A stretch of DNA of 60,000 nt from [Clostridium] polysaccharolyticum (GCF_900111595.1 NZ_FOHN01000020.1:1-60000), one strand, 5' to 3'. Shown: positions 25,269-35,139, counted from the stretch's first letter. The notes: a model not told the origin generated them from the letters alone. Numbers and translations: made by a program.

Positions 25269-26837
25269 ATGATTAAGTTAAACCAAGTATCCTTTTCTTA
25301 TACGGGGCAGGAACAAGGCAGTTTGCATGATATTAATTTAACGATTCAAAAGGGGGAATGCGTTCTGCTTTGTGGCAGAAGCGGCTGTGGCAAAACAACC
25401 ATTACCAGACTGCTCAATGGCTTAATCCCACATTTTTATACAGGAAAGCTGACGGGAACGGTTACATTGGATGGAATGGATATTGCAAAAATGCCGATGT
25501 ATGAAATTGCCCAAAAAGCAGGTTCTGTATTTCAAAATCCAAGAACCCAGTTTTTTAATGTGGATACGGATAGTGAAATTGCCTTTGGAATTGAGAATGA
25601 GGCCTATCCGCCAGAACAGTTAAAACATATGGTGGAACAGACAACCAAGGATCTGCATATTGAAAAACTGCGTGGCCGCAATATCTTTCAATTATCAGGA
25701 GGAGAAAAACAGAAAATTGCATTTGCTTCCGTGTATGCCATGAATCCAGATATATATCTTTTAGATGAACCTTCTTCCAATCTGGATATGCATGCCATAC
25801 TAGAGTTAAAAGAACATTTGAAATTCATCAAGAAACAAGGAAAAACAATTGTAATTGCAGAACACAGGCTTTATTACTTAATGGAACTTGCGGACCGGAT
25901 TCTTTACATGGAAGATGGAAGAATAAAAGGCAGTTATACGCCGGAAGAATTTCGGAAAATAGAAGCAGGAGAACGGGAAAACATGGGACTTCGTTCTGCT
26001 GATTTAAATCAGGTACATCCAGAAAAGAAGAAAATCCTGCAAAAAGGAATGCCAGTACTGGAATTAAAAGATGTAACGCTATCCCATGAAAAGCGAAGAA
26101 TCTTAGAACAGATTAACTTGTCAGCCAGTTCAGGAGAAATTATTGCAGTAGTGGGGCATAACGGAGCAGGAAAGACTACATTTTCCAGAGCCTTGTGTGG
26201 GCTTCATAAGGATATAAAAGGGAATTATGTCTGGAACGGGAAAACAGTGGATAAGAAAAAAAGGTTAAAGCAGTCCTATATGGTAATGCAGGATGTAAAC
26301 TACCAGTTATTTGCAGACAGCGTGGAAGCAGAAGTAACCTTTGGAATGAAAGCACCACAGAGGGAATTAGTGGAACAGACACTAGAAGAATTAGGGCTTA
26401 CAGAGTTTCGGATGAGACACCCAAATACATTGTCAGGAGGACAGAAACAGCGTACAGCCGTTGCTGTCAGTATGATTTGCCAGAAAGATATTCTGATTTT
26501 TGATGAGCCGACTTCCGGACTGGATTATGACAGTATGCTGCAGGTGGCAGGCTTGCTTACAAAACTGTCACAAATGGGAAAACTTATTTTTGTTGTAACA
26601 CACGATTATGAATTTGTTTGTAAAACCTGTCACAGAGTTCTTCATTTTGATGAAGGAGAAATGCCAGATGACCTTCTGGTTACGAAGGAACAAGAAAGAC
26701 GTCTCAGAGAATTGTTTGCAATACCAGATAATTCTATTTCATATACAGACGAAAGTTTACGAAGGGAAGTGAAACAAGGTGAAAGAGAAGAAAGAAAGCC
26801 CAATTGGACTATTGCTTGCCTGGGCGGGGAAAGATAA
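25269..26837 (+). CDS. ECF transporter ATPase with two fused ABC domains
   Basis: This 522-residue protein has two complete ABC ATPase domains in one chain. Domain 1 (about 1-240): Walker A GRSGCGKTT near 38, signature LSGGEKQK near 138, Walker B ending LLDEP. Domain 2 (about 265-500): Walker A GHNGAGKTT near 297, signature LSGGQKQR near 388, Walker B ending FDEP. It corresponds to fused EcfA and EcfA' and powers the S/T pair. The ATG follows the EcfT stop codon without a gap. The end overlaps the next gene by 59 bases. Confidence 0.9.
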   Translation: MIKLNQVSFSYTGQEQGSLHDINLTIQKGECVLLCGRSGCGKTTITRLLNGLIPHFYTGKLTGTVTLDGMDIAKMPMYEIAQKAGSVFQNPRTQFFNVDTDSEIAFGIENEAYPPEQLKHMVEQTTKDLHIEKLRGRNIFQLSGGEKQKIAFASVYAMNPDIYLLDEPSSNLDMHAILELKEHLKFIKKQGKTIVIAEHRLYYLMELADRILYMEDGRIKGSYTPEEFRKIEAGERENMGLRSADLNQVHPEKKKILQKGMPVLELKDVTLSHEKRRILEQINLSASSGEIIAVVGHNGAGKTTFSRALCGLHKDIKGNYVWNGKTVDKKKRLKQSYMVMQDVNYQLFADSVEAEVTFGMKAPQRELVEQTLEELGLTEFRMRHPNTLSGGQKQRTAVAVSMICQKDILIFDEPTSGLDYDSMLQVAGLLTKLSQMGKLIFVVTHDYEFVCKTCHRVLHFDEGEMPDDLLVTKEQERRLRELFAIPDNSISYTDESLRREVKQGEREERKPNWTIACLGGER

Positions 26838-28539
26838 ATATTATTTGTATCTTTCTATTATATGCTCCTTGATAAGCGGTCTCTCCACCATGATTCCATA
26901 CTATGGAGTCTATCAGTTGATTCGTGCATCTTATGCAGGCACATGTACAAGAGAAACTATTTTACAAAATGCAGTGATGATTGCCATTGCCATTGTAGTA
27001 AGATTTGTTCTTTTTTCTGCTTCAGGAGCACTATCTCATAAAGGTGCGTACAATGCACTTTATAAAGTACGCTGTATGGTCATAGAACATATGGCAAAAG
27101 CACCACTTGGTGTTCTAAGTGAACGAAATACAGGGAATATCAAAACGGTACTCAATGAAGATATTGAAAAACTGGAACTGTTTTTGGCACATCATTTGCC
27201 TGAGCTGATTTACTATATGTGTGGTCCAGTTGCCGTATTTATTTACTTATGTACAGTAAACATACCGCTTGCATTCATTTCATTAATACCTTTACTATTA
27301 GCTTTGCTGGTTATGGCGATTATGTTTCGAGGCATGGATGGAATGATGGATAGAGCGAACCGCTCCATTGCCAATTTAAATTCCGTTATTATTGAATATG
27401 TCAACGGAATGCGTCTTATAAAGGCATACCGTATGGGAAGCAAATCTTTTCAGAAATATTCCGATGCCATTCAGGAAGAAAATGATGTCTGGAATGAAGT
27501 ATCCAAAAAAATGGGGCCTCCTTATGCAGCGTATGTTGTGATTACGGAATGTGGAATGCTTTTCATGGTGCCATTAGGAGGATACTGGTTTTTACAAGGC
27601 ACTATTGCAGCCAGTGCATTTTTACTCTTTGCATTTATTGGCTCTTTGTATTTGACAGAGCTTCGGCCATTACAGGAATTGGGTTCCAACTTAGCACAGG
27701 TGCTAAAAGGAATTACAAAGACAAAAGAAATATTGGATATTCCAGTATATGAAGGCGGAAAAGACTTCCCAAGTAAACATGATATTCAATTAAAAGATGT
27801 TACATTTTCTTATGATGGAACAAAAGAAGTGCTGAAACAATGCAATCTAACGATACATCATGGAGAAAAAATGGCTCTTGTAGGCCGTTCTGGTGCAGGA
27901 AAAAGTACAATTATTGAATTGATTTCCAGATTTTACGACGTGAATCAGGGAACGGTTACAATCGGTGGACAAAATGTAAAAGATCTAAATTATGAACAAG
28001 TTTTAGAACAAGTTGCAATCGTATTTCAGAAAACGTTTTTAACTCGTGACAGTGTGTTCGAGAATATCCGTATGGGCAGCAATGCAAGTCTGGAAGAAGT
28101 ACGAAAAGCAGCAAAGCAGGCACAGATTGATGACTTTATTATGAGTCTTCCAAACGGGTATGATACAAAAGTAGGAAGTTTTGGTGCAAGATTTTCAGGA
28201 GGAGAAAAACAGAGAATCGCCATTGCCAGGGCAATTTTAAAAAATGCACCAATTCTTATTCTGGATGAAGCCACAAGTGCAGCAGATCCAGAAAACCAGG
28301 TGGAAATTGATCAGGCAATTTATAATTTATGTAAAGGAAAAACCGTTATTATAGTAGCCCATCGTCTTGGTGCAATTAAAACATGTGACCGGGTAGCAGT
28401 GGTTGAAAATAATACGGTTACATGCGTAGGAAGCCATGCACAAGTTCTAAAAGAAAATGCGTATTACAAAAAGGCATGGCAGGATTATGAACAGGCACGT
28501 TCTATGTCTTATGAACTAGAAGGAGGTGTAAAAGGATGA
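26779..28539 (+). CDS. ABC transporter permease-ATPase half-transporter, YbtP-like
   Basis: This 586-residue protein has a six-helix exporter-type membrane domain (about 20-310) and an ABC domain (about 330-570) with Walker A GRSGAGKST, signature FSGGEKQR and Walker B ILDEATSAAD. It pairs with the following gene's product as a heterodimer. YbtP and YbtQ have this exporter-type fold yet import ferric yersiniabactin, so direction cannot be read from fold alone. The GTG start at 26779 overlaps the previous gene by 59 bases; a later start is possible. It may export the apo-metallophore while the ECF unit imports the metal complex, or the reverse. Confidence 0.88.
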   Translation: MKEKKESPIGLLLAWAGKDKYYLYLSIICSLISGLSTMIPYYGVYQLIRASYAGTCTRETILQNAVMIAIAIVVRFVLFSASGALSHKGAYNALYKVRCMVIEHMAKAPLGVLSERNTGNIKTVLNEDIEKLELFLAHHLPELIYYMCGPVAVFIYLCTVNIPLAFISLIPLLLALLVMAIMFRGMDGMMDRANRSIANLNSVIIEYVNGMRLIKAYRMGSKSFQKYSDAIQEENDVWNEVSKKMGPPYAAYVVITECGMLFMVPLGGYWFLQGTIAASAFLLFAFIGSLYLTELRPLQELGSNLAQVLKGITKTKEILDIPVYEGGKDFPSKHDIQLKDVTFSYDGTKEVLKQCNLTIHHGEKMALVGRSGAGKSTIIELISRFYDVNQGTVTIGGQNVKDLNYEQVLEQVAIVFQKTFLTRDSVFENIRMGSNASLEEVRKAAKQAQIDDFIMSLPNGYDTKVGSFGARFSGGEKQRIAIARAILKNAPILILDEATSAADPENQVEIDQAIYNLCKGKTVIIVAHRLGAIKTCDRVAVVENNTVTCVGSHAQVLKENAYYKKAWQDYEQARSMSYELEGGVKG

Positions 28540-30245
28540 AAGAAGAACAGGTGTTAAAAGGAAACCGGCAGTTTCACATTTCCATTGGGTGCACCATCAT
28601 TGAGGGGCTGCTGTCTGGTTCTAACTTTATGCTTATCTATTATGTCTTTCAGGCATTGTGGAACGGAACGTTAAATATGAAAAAAATCCTGCAGCTGACA
28701 GGAGGCCTGTTGCTCATTTTCCTTGCCAGAATCGTGATATACAGTTATGGATATGTGCAAGGGCAAATTGGTGGTGCAAAAGTAAGCAGGCAGATTCGGC
28801 TTTTTTTAGGAGATAAGCTAAGAAGGATTCCGTTGTCCCGTTTTACAGCAGGGCAAACAGGAGACTATATCAATGTAGCAACCTCCAATGTAAATAGTTA
28901 TGAAAACGTATTGACTCATAAAACAGGAGATCTGGCAAAAAACATAACCCTTTCTCTTATGCTGATAGGATTTGTATCTACGATGCATCTAAAATCGGGA
29001 ATGATTTTGCTTGCAGCGGATCTGCTTTTGGTTCCAGCACTATGGTTTTCTTTTTATCAGGTAAAGAAGTATGGGACCAGAAAAAATGAAATCTGTGCAG
29101 AAAATGTCAGCAGTATCGTAGAGTACATTACAGGTATCCAGACATTTCGTGCATATGGAATTGGTGGAACAAAAAATAAAACGGTAACGAAGGCTATGAA
29201 AGCATTTAGTGATATCAGTTTTATATATGAAGTAAAAGTAATACCAGTAGGAATGTTTCATAGTATCTTATCATGGTTTAGTATGCCATTGGTTATATGG
29301 ATAGCAGGAAAGTCTTGGCTTACAGGAGATTTAGCAACGGTAGATTATTTAATTATCTGTTTCCTTCCCTTATTTTTATCCAAACTGTCAGATACGATTT
29401 TCATAGATTTAACAAGTTATAAGAACTTGACAATTGCGAAAAGACAAATTGAAAAGGTAATTTATGAGCAGGAAGAAACAAAAAGCAGTCAGAAATTTGA
29501 ACCAGTACATCACGATATCTGTTTAGAACACGTTGATTTCGCTTATGTGGAAAAAGAACCAATCTTAAAAGATGTAAGCATAACGATACCAGATCAGAAG
29601 CTGACAGCAATTGTAGGGGATTCTGGTTCAGGAAAATCCACCATTTTAAATATTATATCAAAATACTATGAACTAGAAAAAGGAGATATTAAAATTGGTG
29701 GAATTCCAACCCATAATGTGGGAGCAGAGCAGGTGCTTTCCCAAATTTCCATGGTGGATCAAGATGTCTTTTTATTTGATGATACGGTAAGAAATAACAT
29801 CCGTTATGCTCGTCCGTCTGCTACCGATCAGGAAATTGAAGAAGCATGCCGTCTTGCCAATTGCGATGGATTTATTAAAAAGATGGCAAAAGGGTACGAA
29901 ACTATGGTTGGTGAGAATGGAAATCAGCTGTCTGGAGGAGAACGGCAGCGTTTATCCATTGCCAGAGCCATTTTGAAAAATGCTCCTATTTTACTATTGG
30001 ATGAGGCAACAGCCAGTCTGGATGTGGAAAATGAACTGGCAGTAAAGGATGCTATTGCAAATCTGCTAAGAGAAAAGAAAACAGTGGTGATGATTGCACA
30101 TACTCTTTCCATTGTACAAAAAGCGGCACAGATTGGTGTTGTGTCAAAAGGGAGAATTGTGGAAAGTGGCACTCATGAAGAACTGCTTAAGAAAAATGGA
30201 AAATATGCAGCAATGTGGAAAGCAGAACAGAAGCTTTCCTGTTAG
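28536..30245 (+). CDS. ABC transporter permease-ATPase half-transporter, YbtQ-like
   Basis: This 569-residue half-transporter has a membrane domain (about 15-300) followed by an ABC domain with Walker A GDSGSGKST, signature LSGGERQR and Walker B LLDEATASLD. It overlaps the preceding half-transporter gene by an ATGA, as expected for translationally coupled heterodimer partners. Same family and same uncertainty of transport direction as its partner. Confidence 0.88.
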   Translation: MKEEQVLKGNRQFHISIGCTIIEGLLSGSNFMLIYYVFQALWNGTLNMKKILQLTGGLLLIFLARIVIYSYGYVQGQIGGAKVSRQIRLFLGDKLRRIPLSRFTAGQTGDYINVATSNVNSYENVLTHKTGDLAKNITLSLMLIGFVSTMHLKSGMILLAADLLLVPALWFSFYQVKKYGTRKNEICAENVSSIVEYITGIQTFRAYGIGGTKNKTVTKAMKAFSDISFIYEVKVIPVGMFHSILSWFSMPLVIWIAGKSWLTGDLATVDYLIICFLPLFLSKLSDTIFIDLTSYKNLTIAKRQIEKVIYEQEETKSSQKFEPVHHDICLEHVDFAYVEKEPILKDVSITIPDQKLTAIVGDSGSGKSTILNIISKYYELEKGDIKIGGIPTHNVGAEQVLSQISMVDQDVFLFDDTVRNNIRYARPSATDQEIEEACRLANCDGFIKKMAKGYETMVGENGNQLSGGERQRLSIARAILKNAPILLLDEATASLDVENELAVKDAIANLLREKKTVVMIAHTLSIVQKAAQIGVVSKGRIVESGTHEELLKKNGKYAAMWKAEQKLSC

Positions 30246-30262
30246 AAAGGATAGAGAATGTT

Positions 30263-31615
30263 ATGTCAAATAAAAATGATACAAGAAGCATGCTATTAAG
30301 TGCATCTCCTTTGGAACTTTTACTGAAACTAAGTGTGCCAGCTATCATCGGAATGGTGGTAGTTGGATTATATAATTTAATGGATGCTATTTACGTAGGC
30401 AGAATGGTAGGGAAAACAGCAATGGGAGCAGTTTCCGTTTCGTATCCATTTACCCTTGTAAATACAGGGCTTGCCACACTGATTGGGGTAGGTTCTGCAT
30501 CCATTCTTTCACGGGCAATTGGAAAGAACGATCAGAGAACCATAGATAAAATTATGGGAAATTTAATTGCATTAAACTTGATTTTTTCGATTCTCATTAT
30601 GGGAATAGGAATGATTTTTACCAGACAGGTATTATCCTTATCTGGAGCAGAAGGAGATATTTTAAAAGTAGCCTCCAGATATCTGAGAATTATCTTTGCG
30701 GGAAGCTTATTCGTTAATTTTGCTCAGTCTGCCAATATGATTATGCGTGGAGAAGGCATGTTAAAAAAGGCGATGCTGATTAGCGGGGGAGCGGCCATGA
30801 TTAACATTGTGTTAGATCCCATCTTTATTTTAATAATGAAACCTATGGGATTAGGAGCAGAAGGAGCAGCATATGCAACCATTCTTTCTCAGTTTATTCA
30901 GGCAGCACTCACTCTTATGTATTTTTTAAAGCAAAGCCAGAATGTCAAAATTCATGGAGTTCGTTTGGAAAAAGACTTGTTTGGCGAAATATTCGGAGTT
31001 GGGTTTTCCGCAATGCTCATGCAAGTTATGTTATTAGTGCAGCAGACTGTCTTATATAATATTGCAGGAAAAAATGGAGGAAGTGACTGGCAGATTATTT
31101 TAGGTGCAGCGTTACGTGTCCAATCTTTTGCGTTTATTCCGCTTTGGGGATTAAGCCAAGGCTACCAGCCTGCAATTGGAACTAATTATGGTGCAAAGCA
31201 GTTTAACCGTGTCAAATACATAACAAAAAGCTTTTCTATTGCTGCAACATTGCTTGCTGCGGTATTTTATTTGCCAATTATGTTTGCTCCAAAAGGAATG
31301 CTTTCTTTATTTTTATCAGATCGTGCAGTTGTGTTATTAGGAGCAGATGATTTCCGGATTTTCTTCCTTTCCTACATCACATTAGGTCTTTGGGTCATTG
31401 TTTTAACTATGATGCAGGCATTAGGAAGAGCAAGCAATGCTAGTATTTTAGTTATTTTAAGACAGATTGCAATATACATTCCAGCTGCATTTATCATGCC
31501 ACATGTTGCAGGACTTGGTGTACATGGGGTATTCTATGCACCATTGATTACAGATGTCTGTGTGTTTGTAGTCGTAATCTATATGTTAAATAAGGAATTA
31601 AAACAGATGAAATAG
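30263..31615 (+). CDS. MATE-family efflux transporter
   Basis: This is a 450-residue protein with about twelve hydrophobic helices and the MATE start pattern (LLKLSVPAIIGMVVVGLYNL followed by DAIYVG). MATE proteins export small organic molecules in exchange for Na+ or H+. The ATG at 30263 is preferred because the longer frame would begin inside the previous gene and a GAAAGGA lies upstream. It lies 17 bp behind the ABC pair in the siderophore transport operon, so export of the newly made metallophore is a reasonable inference. Confidence 0.88.
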   Translation: MSNKNDTRSMLLSASPLELLLKLSVPAIIGMVVVGLYNLMDAIYVGRMVGKTAMGAVSVSYPFTLVNTGLATLIGVGSASILSRAIGKNDQRTIDKIMGNLIALNLIFSILIMGIGMIFTRQVLSLSGAEGDILKVASRYLRIIFAGSLFVNFAQSANMIMRGEGMLKKAMLISGGAAMINIVLDPIFILIMKPMGLGAEGAAYATILSQFIQAALTLMYFLKQSQNVKIHGVRLEKDLFGEIFGVGFSAMLMQVMLLVQQTVLYNIAGKNGGSDWQIILGAALRVQSFAFIPLWGLSQGYQPAIGTNYGAKQFNRVKYITKSFSIAATLLAAVFYLPIMFAPKGMLSLFLSDRAVVLLGADDFRIFFLSYITLGLWVIVLTMMQALGRASNASILVILRQIAIYIPAAFIMPHVAGLGVHGVFYAPLITDVCVFVVVIYMLNKELKQMK

Positions 31616-31628
31616 GTAAGAGGAAAAA

Positions 31629-32480
31629 ATGAAATTTATTTTGTATACAGCCTTAATTGGGATTTTTCTCGCTTTTATTAGTACATGTGCTATGACTGCA
31701 CTCTTATATCGGATGCAGTATAGCAAACGTGTGGAAGCAAACTGTTCTGGCAAGAATCAATCTGAATTCCAGACAAAAACGGTTTCGTTTTGTTCTGGTA
31801 AAAATAAGCTGGCAGGCAGCTTTTACTGGCAAAATGGAATCAAGAACTTGCAGCAAGTTGTAATAATCGTACATGGATATGGTCTTACACACTTGGATTA
31901 TCAGCTGGAAATAGAACATTTTGTGAAGAAAGGAAATGTAGTATTTGCATATGATTTAACTGGATGTGGAGCAAGTGAAGGAAAAAATCCAAAAGGATTT
32001 GGCCAGTTTATATTGGATACAAAGGTCGCAGTAAATTACGTAAGAAAAGCAGAACCAGAGAAAAAAATCATTCTGTTCGGTCATAGTACAGGAGCATATG
32101 GAGTAGCAGCTTATTTACAGGAAGCAGATCCTTTGGTAGAAAAGGCAATCTGCGTATCTGGATTTTATGACTGTGGATTTTATGCAAGGGAATGTATGAA
32201 AGGGAAAATAGGGATACTTGCTTATCTGCTGCCATTTTGGGTACACTTGTTTGAATGGATAAAGTTTGGCAGCAATGGAGCAAAAAGCGGAATCCAGGGA
32301 GTTGAACAGTTTGGAAAATCCGTTCTTATTCTTCAAGGGGAACAAGATACAGTTGTGCCAATAACCGCTTCCTTATATGGATGGAAAGAAAAATACACCA
32401 ATCAGAAAGTAACCTGTGTTTTGATTGAAAAAGCCGATCACTTTCCCATGAGATGGGAACAAGGCAGGGAAATAGTGTAA
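31629..32480 (+). CDS. Membrane-anchored alpha/beta hydrolase
   Basis: This 283-residue protein has one N-terminal hydrophobic segment (about 4-25) and then an alpha/beta hydrolase domain: oxyanion block IVHGYG near 80, AYDLTGCGASEG near 114, nucleophile elbow GHSTGA (Ser about 144), an Asp in QGEQDTVVP and a late His in KADHFP. The product is a serine hydrolase facing either side of the membrane. As last gene of the transport operon it might hydrolyse the metallophore or a ligand ester, but the predicted product has no obvious ester, so its role is open. Confidence 0.82.
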   Translation: MKFILYTALIGIFLAFISTCAMTALLYRMQYSKRVEANCSGKNQSEFQTKTVSFCSGKNKLAGSFYWQNGIKNLQQVVIIVHGYGLTHLDYQLEIEHFVKKGNVVFAYDLTGCGASEGKNPKGFGQFILDTKVAVNYVRKAEPEKKIILFGHSTGAYGVAAYLQEADPLVEKAICVSGFYDCGFYARECMKGKIGILAYLLPFWVHLFEWIKFGSNGAKSGIQGVEQFGKSVLILQGEQDTVVPITASLYGWKEKYTNQKVTCVLIEKADHFPMRWEQGREIV

Positions 32481-32504
32481 GGCAAAGTGCCACTTGGAAA
32501 GAAG

Positions 32505-32533
32505 TTGTATAGTTTTTTGGTGCGTGTTATAAT
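32505..32533 (+). promoter_or_regulatory. Promoter of the HAD phosphatase gene
   Basis: TTGTAT (32505-32510), 17-bp spacer and TATAAT (32528-32533), with a TGT just before the -10 (extended -10). It starts transcription between the siderophore transport operon and the gene at 32577. Confidence 0.7.
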
Positions 32534-32576
32534 GAACCATATAGGCCAATGCAATAATCTTAAGAGAGGAACGATC

Positions 32577-33314
32577 ATGTACCAATACTATTTATTTGAC
32601 TTATACGGAACGTTAGTTGATATACAGACCAATGAAAAGGACAGAGCAGTCTGGGAGAAATTATCAATATATTATGGATACTATAGTGCTCATTATACAC
32701 CAGAAGAATTACAGCAGTGTTATTTATTAGAAGAACAGCATTTAAGGAAGCAGGCTTTGGATAATTCAGCTTCCAAAGAGAATGTTTACCCTGAGATTGT
32801 TCTGGAATATGTGTTCCAGACATTGTTTGCGAAAAAAGGAGCAGAAGTACCGCTAGAGATAGCAAAACAGGCTGGGCAGCTGTTTCGGATATCTTCGTTA
32901 CAGTATATTGCATTATATCCGAATATTCCAGAGATGCTTGTAACGTTGAAAGAAAAGCAGAAAAAAATATATCTGTTATCTAATGCCCAGCAGATATTTA
33001 CGGAATATGAAATGAACTATCTGGATATCAGGAAATACTTTGATGGAATATTATTTTCATCGGATGCCGGCTATATGAAACCAGATATCAGATTTTATCA
33101 AAAGGCAATTGAGCAGTTTGGGATTCAGGCCAATGAGGCAATTATGATAGGAAATGATTATGTATGTGATATACAGGGAGCAAAGGCAGCAGGTCTGGAT
33201 GCATTTTATGTACATACAGACATATCGCCAGCAATGCCAGAAAATTTGCCAGAGGGAACATGGATGCATAACATGGATGGAAATGCACTGCTTGATAGGA
33301 TACCTCTAAAGTAG
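32577..33314 (+). CDS. HAD-superfamily hydrolase, YjjG-like nucleotidase type
   Basis: This 245-residue HAD phosphatase shows motif I FDLYGTLVD (Asp nucleophile near residue 8), motif II LLSNAQ, a Lys in GYMKPD and motif IV MIGNDYVCDI. YjjG-type members remove phosphate from (often non-canonical) nucleoside monophosphates; others act on sugar phosphates. The ATG at 32577 is chosen because AGAGAGG precedes it and the longer frame overlaps the promoter. It stands alone between its own promoter and terminator and looks like a housekeeping gene unrelated to either neighbour cluster. Confidence 0.82.
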   Translation: MYQYYLFDLYGTLVDIQTNEKDRAVWEKLSIYYGYYSAHYTPEELQQCYLLEEQHLRKQALDNSASKENVYPEIVLEYVFQTLFAKKGAEVPLEIAKQAGQLFRISSLQYIALYPNIPEMLVTLKEKQKKIYLLSNAQQIFTEYEMNYLDIRKYFDGILFSSDAGYMKPDIRFYQKAIEQFGIQANEAIMIGNDYVCDIQGAKAAGLDAFYVHTDISPAMPENLPEGTWMHNMDGNALLDRIPLK

Positions 33315-33354
33315 ATATGGGAATAACCAAAATCTGCTTTGGAGGTATTTTTTT
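33301..33354 (+). terminator. Intrinsic terminator overlapping the HAD gene end
   Basis: The arm at 33301-33316 pairs with 33332-33347 in a 16-bp stem with two wobbles, followed by seven T. The stem begins 14 bases before the end of the coding region. It isolates the tungstate operon from upstream transcription. Confidence 0.9.
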
Positions 33355-33448
33355 GCCTAAATTCAACCCTGTCCATTGAATCGCCAAAACTTTCCCCTGT
33401 TTATCTGGAATTAAGATTTAGTTTAATATATAAACTTTTCTGAATGTA

Positions 33449-33477
33449 TTGTATATCAATAAAAAATAAAGTAAAAT
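33449..33477 (+). promoter_or_regulatory. Promoter of the tungstate/lipid operon
   Basis: TTGTAT (33449-33454), 17-bp spacer and TAAAAT (33472-33477), about 75 bases upstream of the tupA start. The leader contains TCGATA and TATCGA half-sites about 20 bases apart, a possible regulator site, but I could not match them to a known tungstate or molybdate operator or riboswitch. Confidence 0.55.
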
Positions 33478-33551
33478 ATAAAGTGTCGATAGGCTTTACT
33501 GAATATACATATCGAAAGCATTCATTTAATTATGAAAAAGGAGATAAAGTC

Positions 33552-34415
33552 ATGAAAAATTGGATGAAAAAAATGAGTTTCTGGAAAAGTGCATTAATAG
33601 TAATGCTGGTGGCTGTATTATCAGGAACTATGCTAATTGGCTGTGGTGCCAAAAAGGAAGAAGCAAAAAAGAATACAAAAATTCGCCTTTCTACAACTAC
33701 TTCCGTAAATGATTCGGGGTTATTGCCATTTCTACAAGGCGATTTTGAAAAGGATACGGGGTATACGTTAGAAATTACTTCAGCAGGAACAGGTGCTGCT
33801 ATTGAAAAAGGAAAAACAGGTGATGCAGATTGCCTTTTAGTACATGCAAAAAGTGCAGAAGAAGAATTTATAGAGGAAGGCTATGGGGTAGAAAGAGTTG
33901 TATTAATGTATAACTATTTTGTGATTGTAGGACCAGAAAATGATCCAGCAGGTATAAAAGGGGTTTCCTCTGCAAGCGAAGCATTTCAAAAGATAAAAGA
34001 TTCGGGATGCAGTTTTGTATCAAGAGGTGATGATTCTGGTACAAATAAAGCGGAATTAAAAATTTGGGATTCCTTAGGAATTGATCCAGATGGACAGGAC
34101 TGGTATATCAGTACAGGACAAGGAATGGGAGCATCCATCAATGTAGCAAGTGAAAAACAGGCCTATATTTTTACAGACAAAGCTAGTTATTTATCTCATA
34201 GCTTAAAAGATTCATTAGCATTACTACTAGAAGAATCAGATGACTTAAAGAATACATATTCCATGATTGCGGTAAATAAAGAAAAATGGCCAGATACAAA
34301 TACAGAAGGTGCCAGTGAATTTATCAAATGGATGAAATCTGACAAAGCAAAAGATTTAATTACAAGCTATGGAAAAGAAGAATATGGCCAGCCGTTATTT
34401 TATATTGATCAATGA
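33552..34415 (+). CDS. tupA: Tungstate ABC transporter substrate-binding lipoprotein
   Basis: This 287-residue protein has a lipoprotein signal (hydrophobic stretch about 11-27, lipobox ending IGC) and then the TupA-type oxyanion-binding start RLSTTTSVNDSGLL. Further family blocks are SRGDDSGTNKAEL and TGQGMGASINVASEK. TupA binds tungstate outside the membrane with very high affinity and delivers it to TupB. The ATG at 33552 follows AAGGAGA and is the only start giving a signal peptide. It opens the long operon that contains a tungsten-type aldehyde oxidoreductase, which supports tungstate over molybdate. Confidence 0.9.
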   Translation: MKNWMKKMSFWKSALIVMLVAVLSGTMLIGCGAKKEEAKKNTKIRLSTTTSVNDSGLLPFLQGDFEKDTGYTLEITSAGTGAAIEKGKTGDADCLLVHAKSAEEEFIEEGYGVERVVLMYNYFVIVGPENDPAGIKGVSSASEAFQKIKDSGCSFVSRGDDSGTNKAELKIWDSLGIDPDGQDWYISTGQGMGASINVASEKQAYIFTDKASYLSHSLKDSLALLLEESDDLKNTYSMIAVNKEKWPDTNTEGASEFIKWMKSDKAKDLITSYGKEEYGQPLFYIDQ

Positions 34416-34425
34416 TTAGAAAAAG

Positions 34426-35106
34426 ATGTGGATAGAGATACAAAAGGCTTTCAGCCTTTTATTTGGGCAAGATGATGAATTAAGGCAAATTTTATTTTTA
34501 ACGTTAAAAATGTCATTGTTTTCAACAGGCATATCTACAATAGCAGGAGTAACTGCAGCAGTTTTGTCAGCAGTTACCCCTGCATATCCAATAAAGAGAT
34601 ATGCAGGCTGGTTAATCAATACATTAATGGGAACACCACCAGTAGCAGCAGGATTAATTGTGTTTCTGATGCTTTCAAGGAACGGTCCACTGGGACAATT
34701 GGGATTATTGTATACCATTGATGCAATGGTAATTGCACAGGTATTTTTAATAGCCCCTATTGTCACTGGATTATCCAGTCCTGTTCTGGAAAAAAAGTAT
34801 GAGGAAACAAAAGAGACATTCTGGGGGCTGAATATTGGTGGAAGAAGAAAAGTATTTTTGTTATTACAGGAATGCAGAAAACCGCTGGCTGGAATTATTT
34901 TATCAGCATTTGGCAGGTCTATTGCAGAAGTAGGTGCAGTACAGCTAGTAGGTGGTAATGTACAGTATAAAACAAGAGTTATGACAACAGCCATTATGTT
35001 AGAAACAAACCGTGGAAATTTCCAGCTTGCAGTTTCACTCGGAATGGTGCTGCTTTTATGTTCTTTCATAGTAAATTCATTGGCAGGTATGATTTTAGAA
35101 AAGTAA
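34426..35106 (+). CDS. tupB: Tungstate ABC transporter permease
   Basis: This is a 226-residue permease with about five or six membrane segments and the cytoplasmic EAA-like loop EETKETFWGLNIGGRRKVF for contact with the ATPase. Family block AFGRSIAEVGAVQLVGGN (about 166-183) is typical of TupB/ModB-type permeases. It lies 10 bp after tupA and 33 bp before the ATPase gene. The long open frame on the opposite strand over the same region is a shadow. Confidence 0.9.
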   Translation: MWIEIQKAFSLLFGQDDELRQILFLTLKMSLFSTGISTIAGVTAAVLSAVTPAYPIKRYAGWLINTLMGTPPVAAGLIVFLMLSRNGPLGQLGLLYTIDAMVIAQVFLIAPIVTGLSSPVLEKKYEETKETFWGLNIGGRRKVFLLLQECRKPLAGIILSAFGRSIAEVGAVQLVGGNVQYKTRVMTTAIMLETNRGNFQLAVSLGMVLLLCSFIVNSLAGMILEK

Positions 35107-35139
35107 CCACAAGGGAATCAGAAATGTGAGGTTTAGAAA

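Noticed and set aside
33355-33551. Moco/Tuco riboswitch before tupA
   Set aside because: The leader is short and AT-rich, and I could not find the conserved stems of that riboswitch; only small imperfect half-sites are visible.
34416-35069. Long minus-strand open frame (217 codons) opposite the tungstate permease
   Set aside because: It lies fully antisense to tupB, has no ribosome site or recognisable domain, and its composition mirrors the permease codons.
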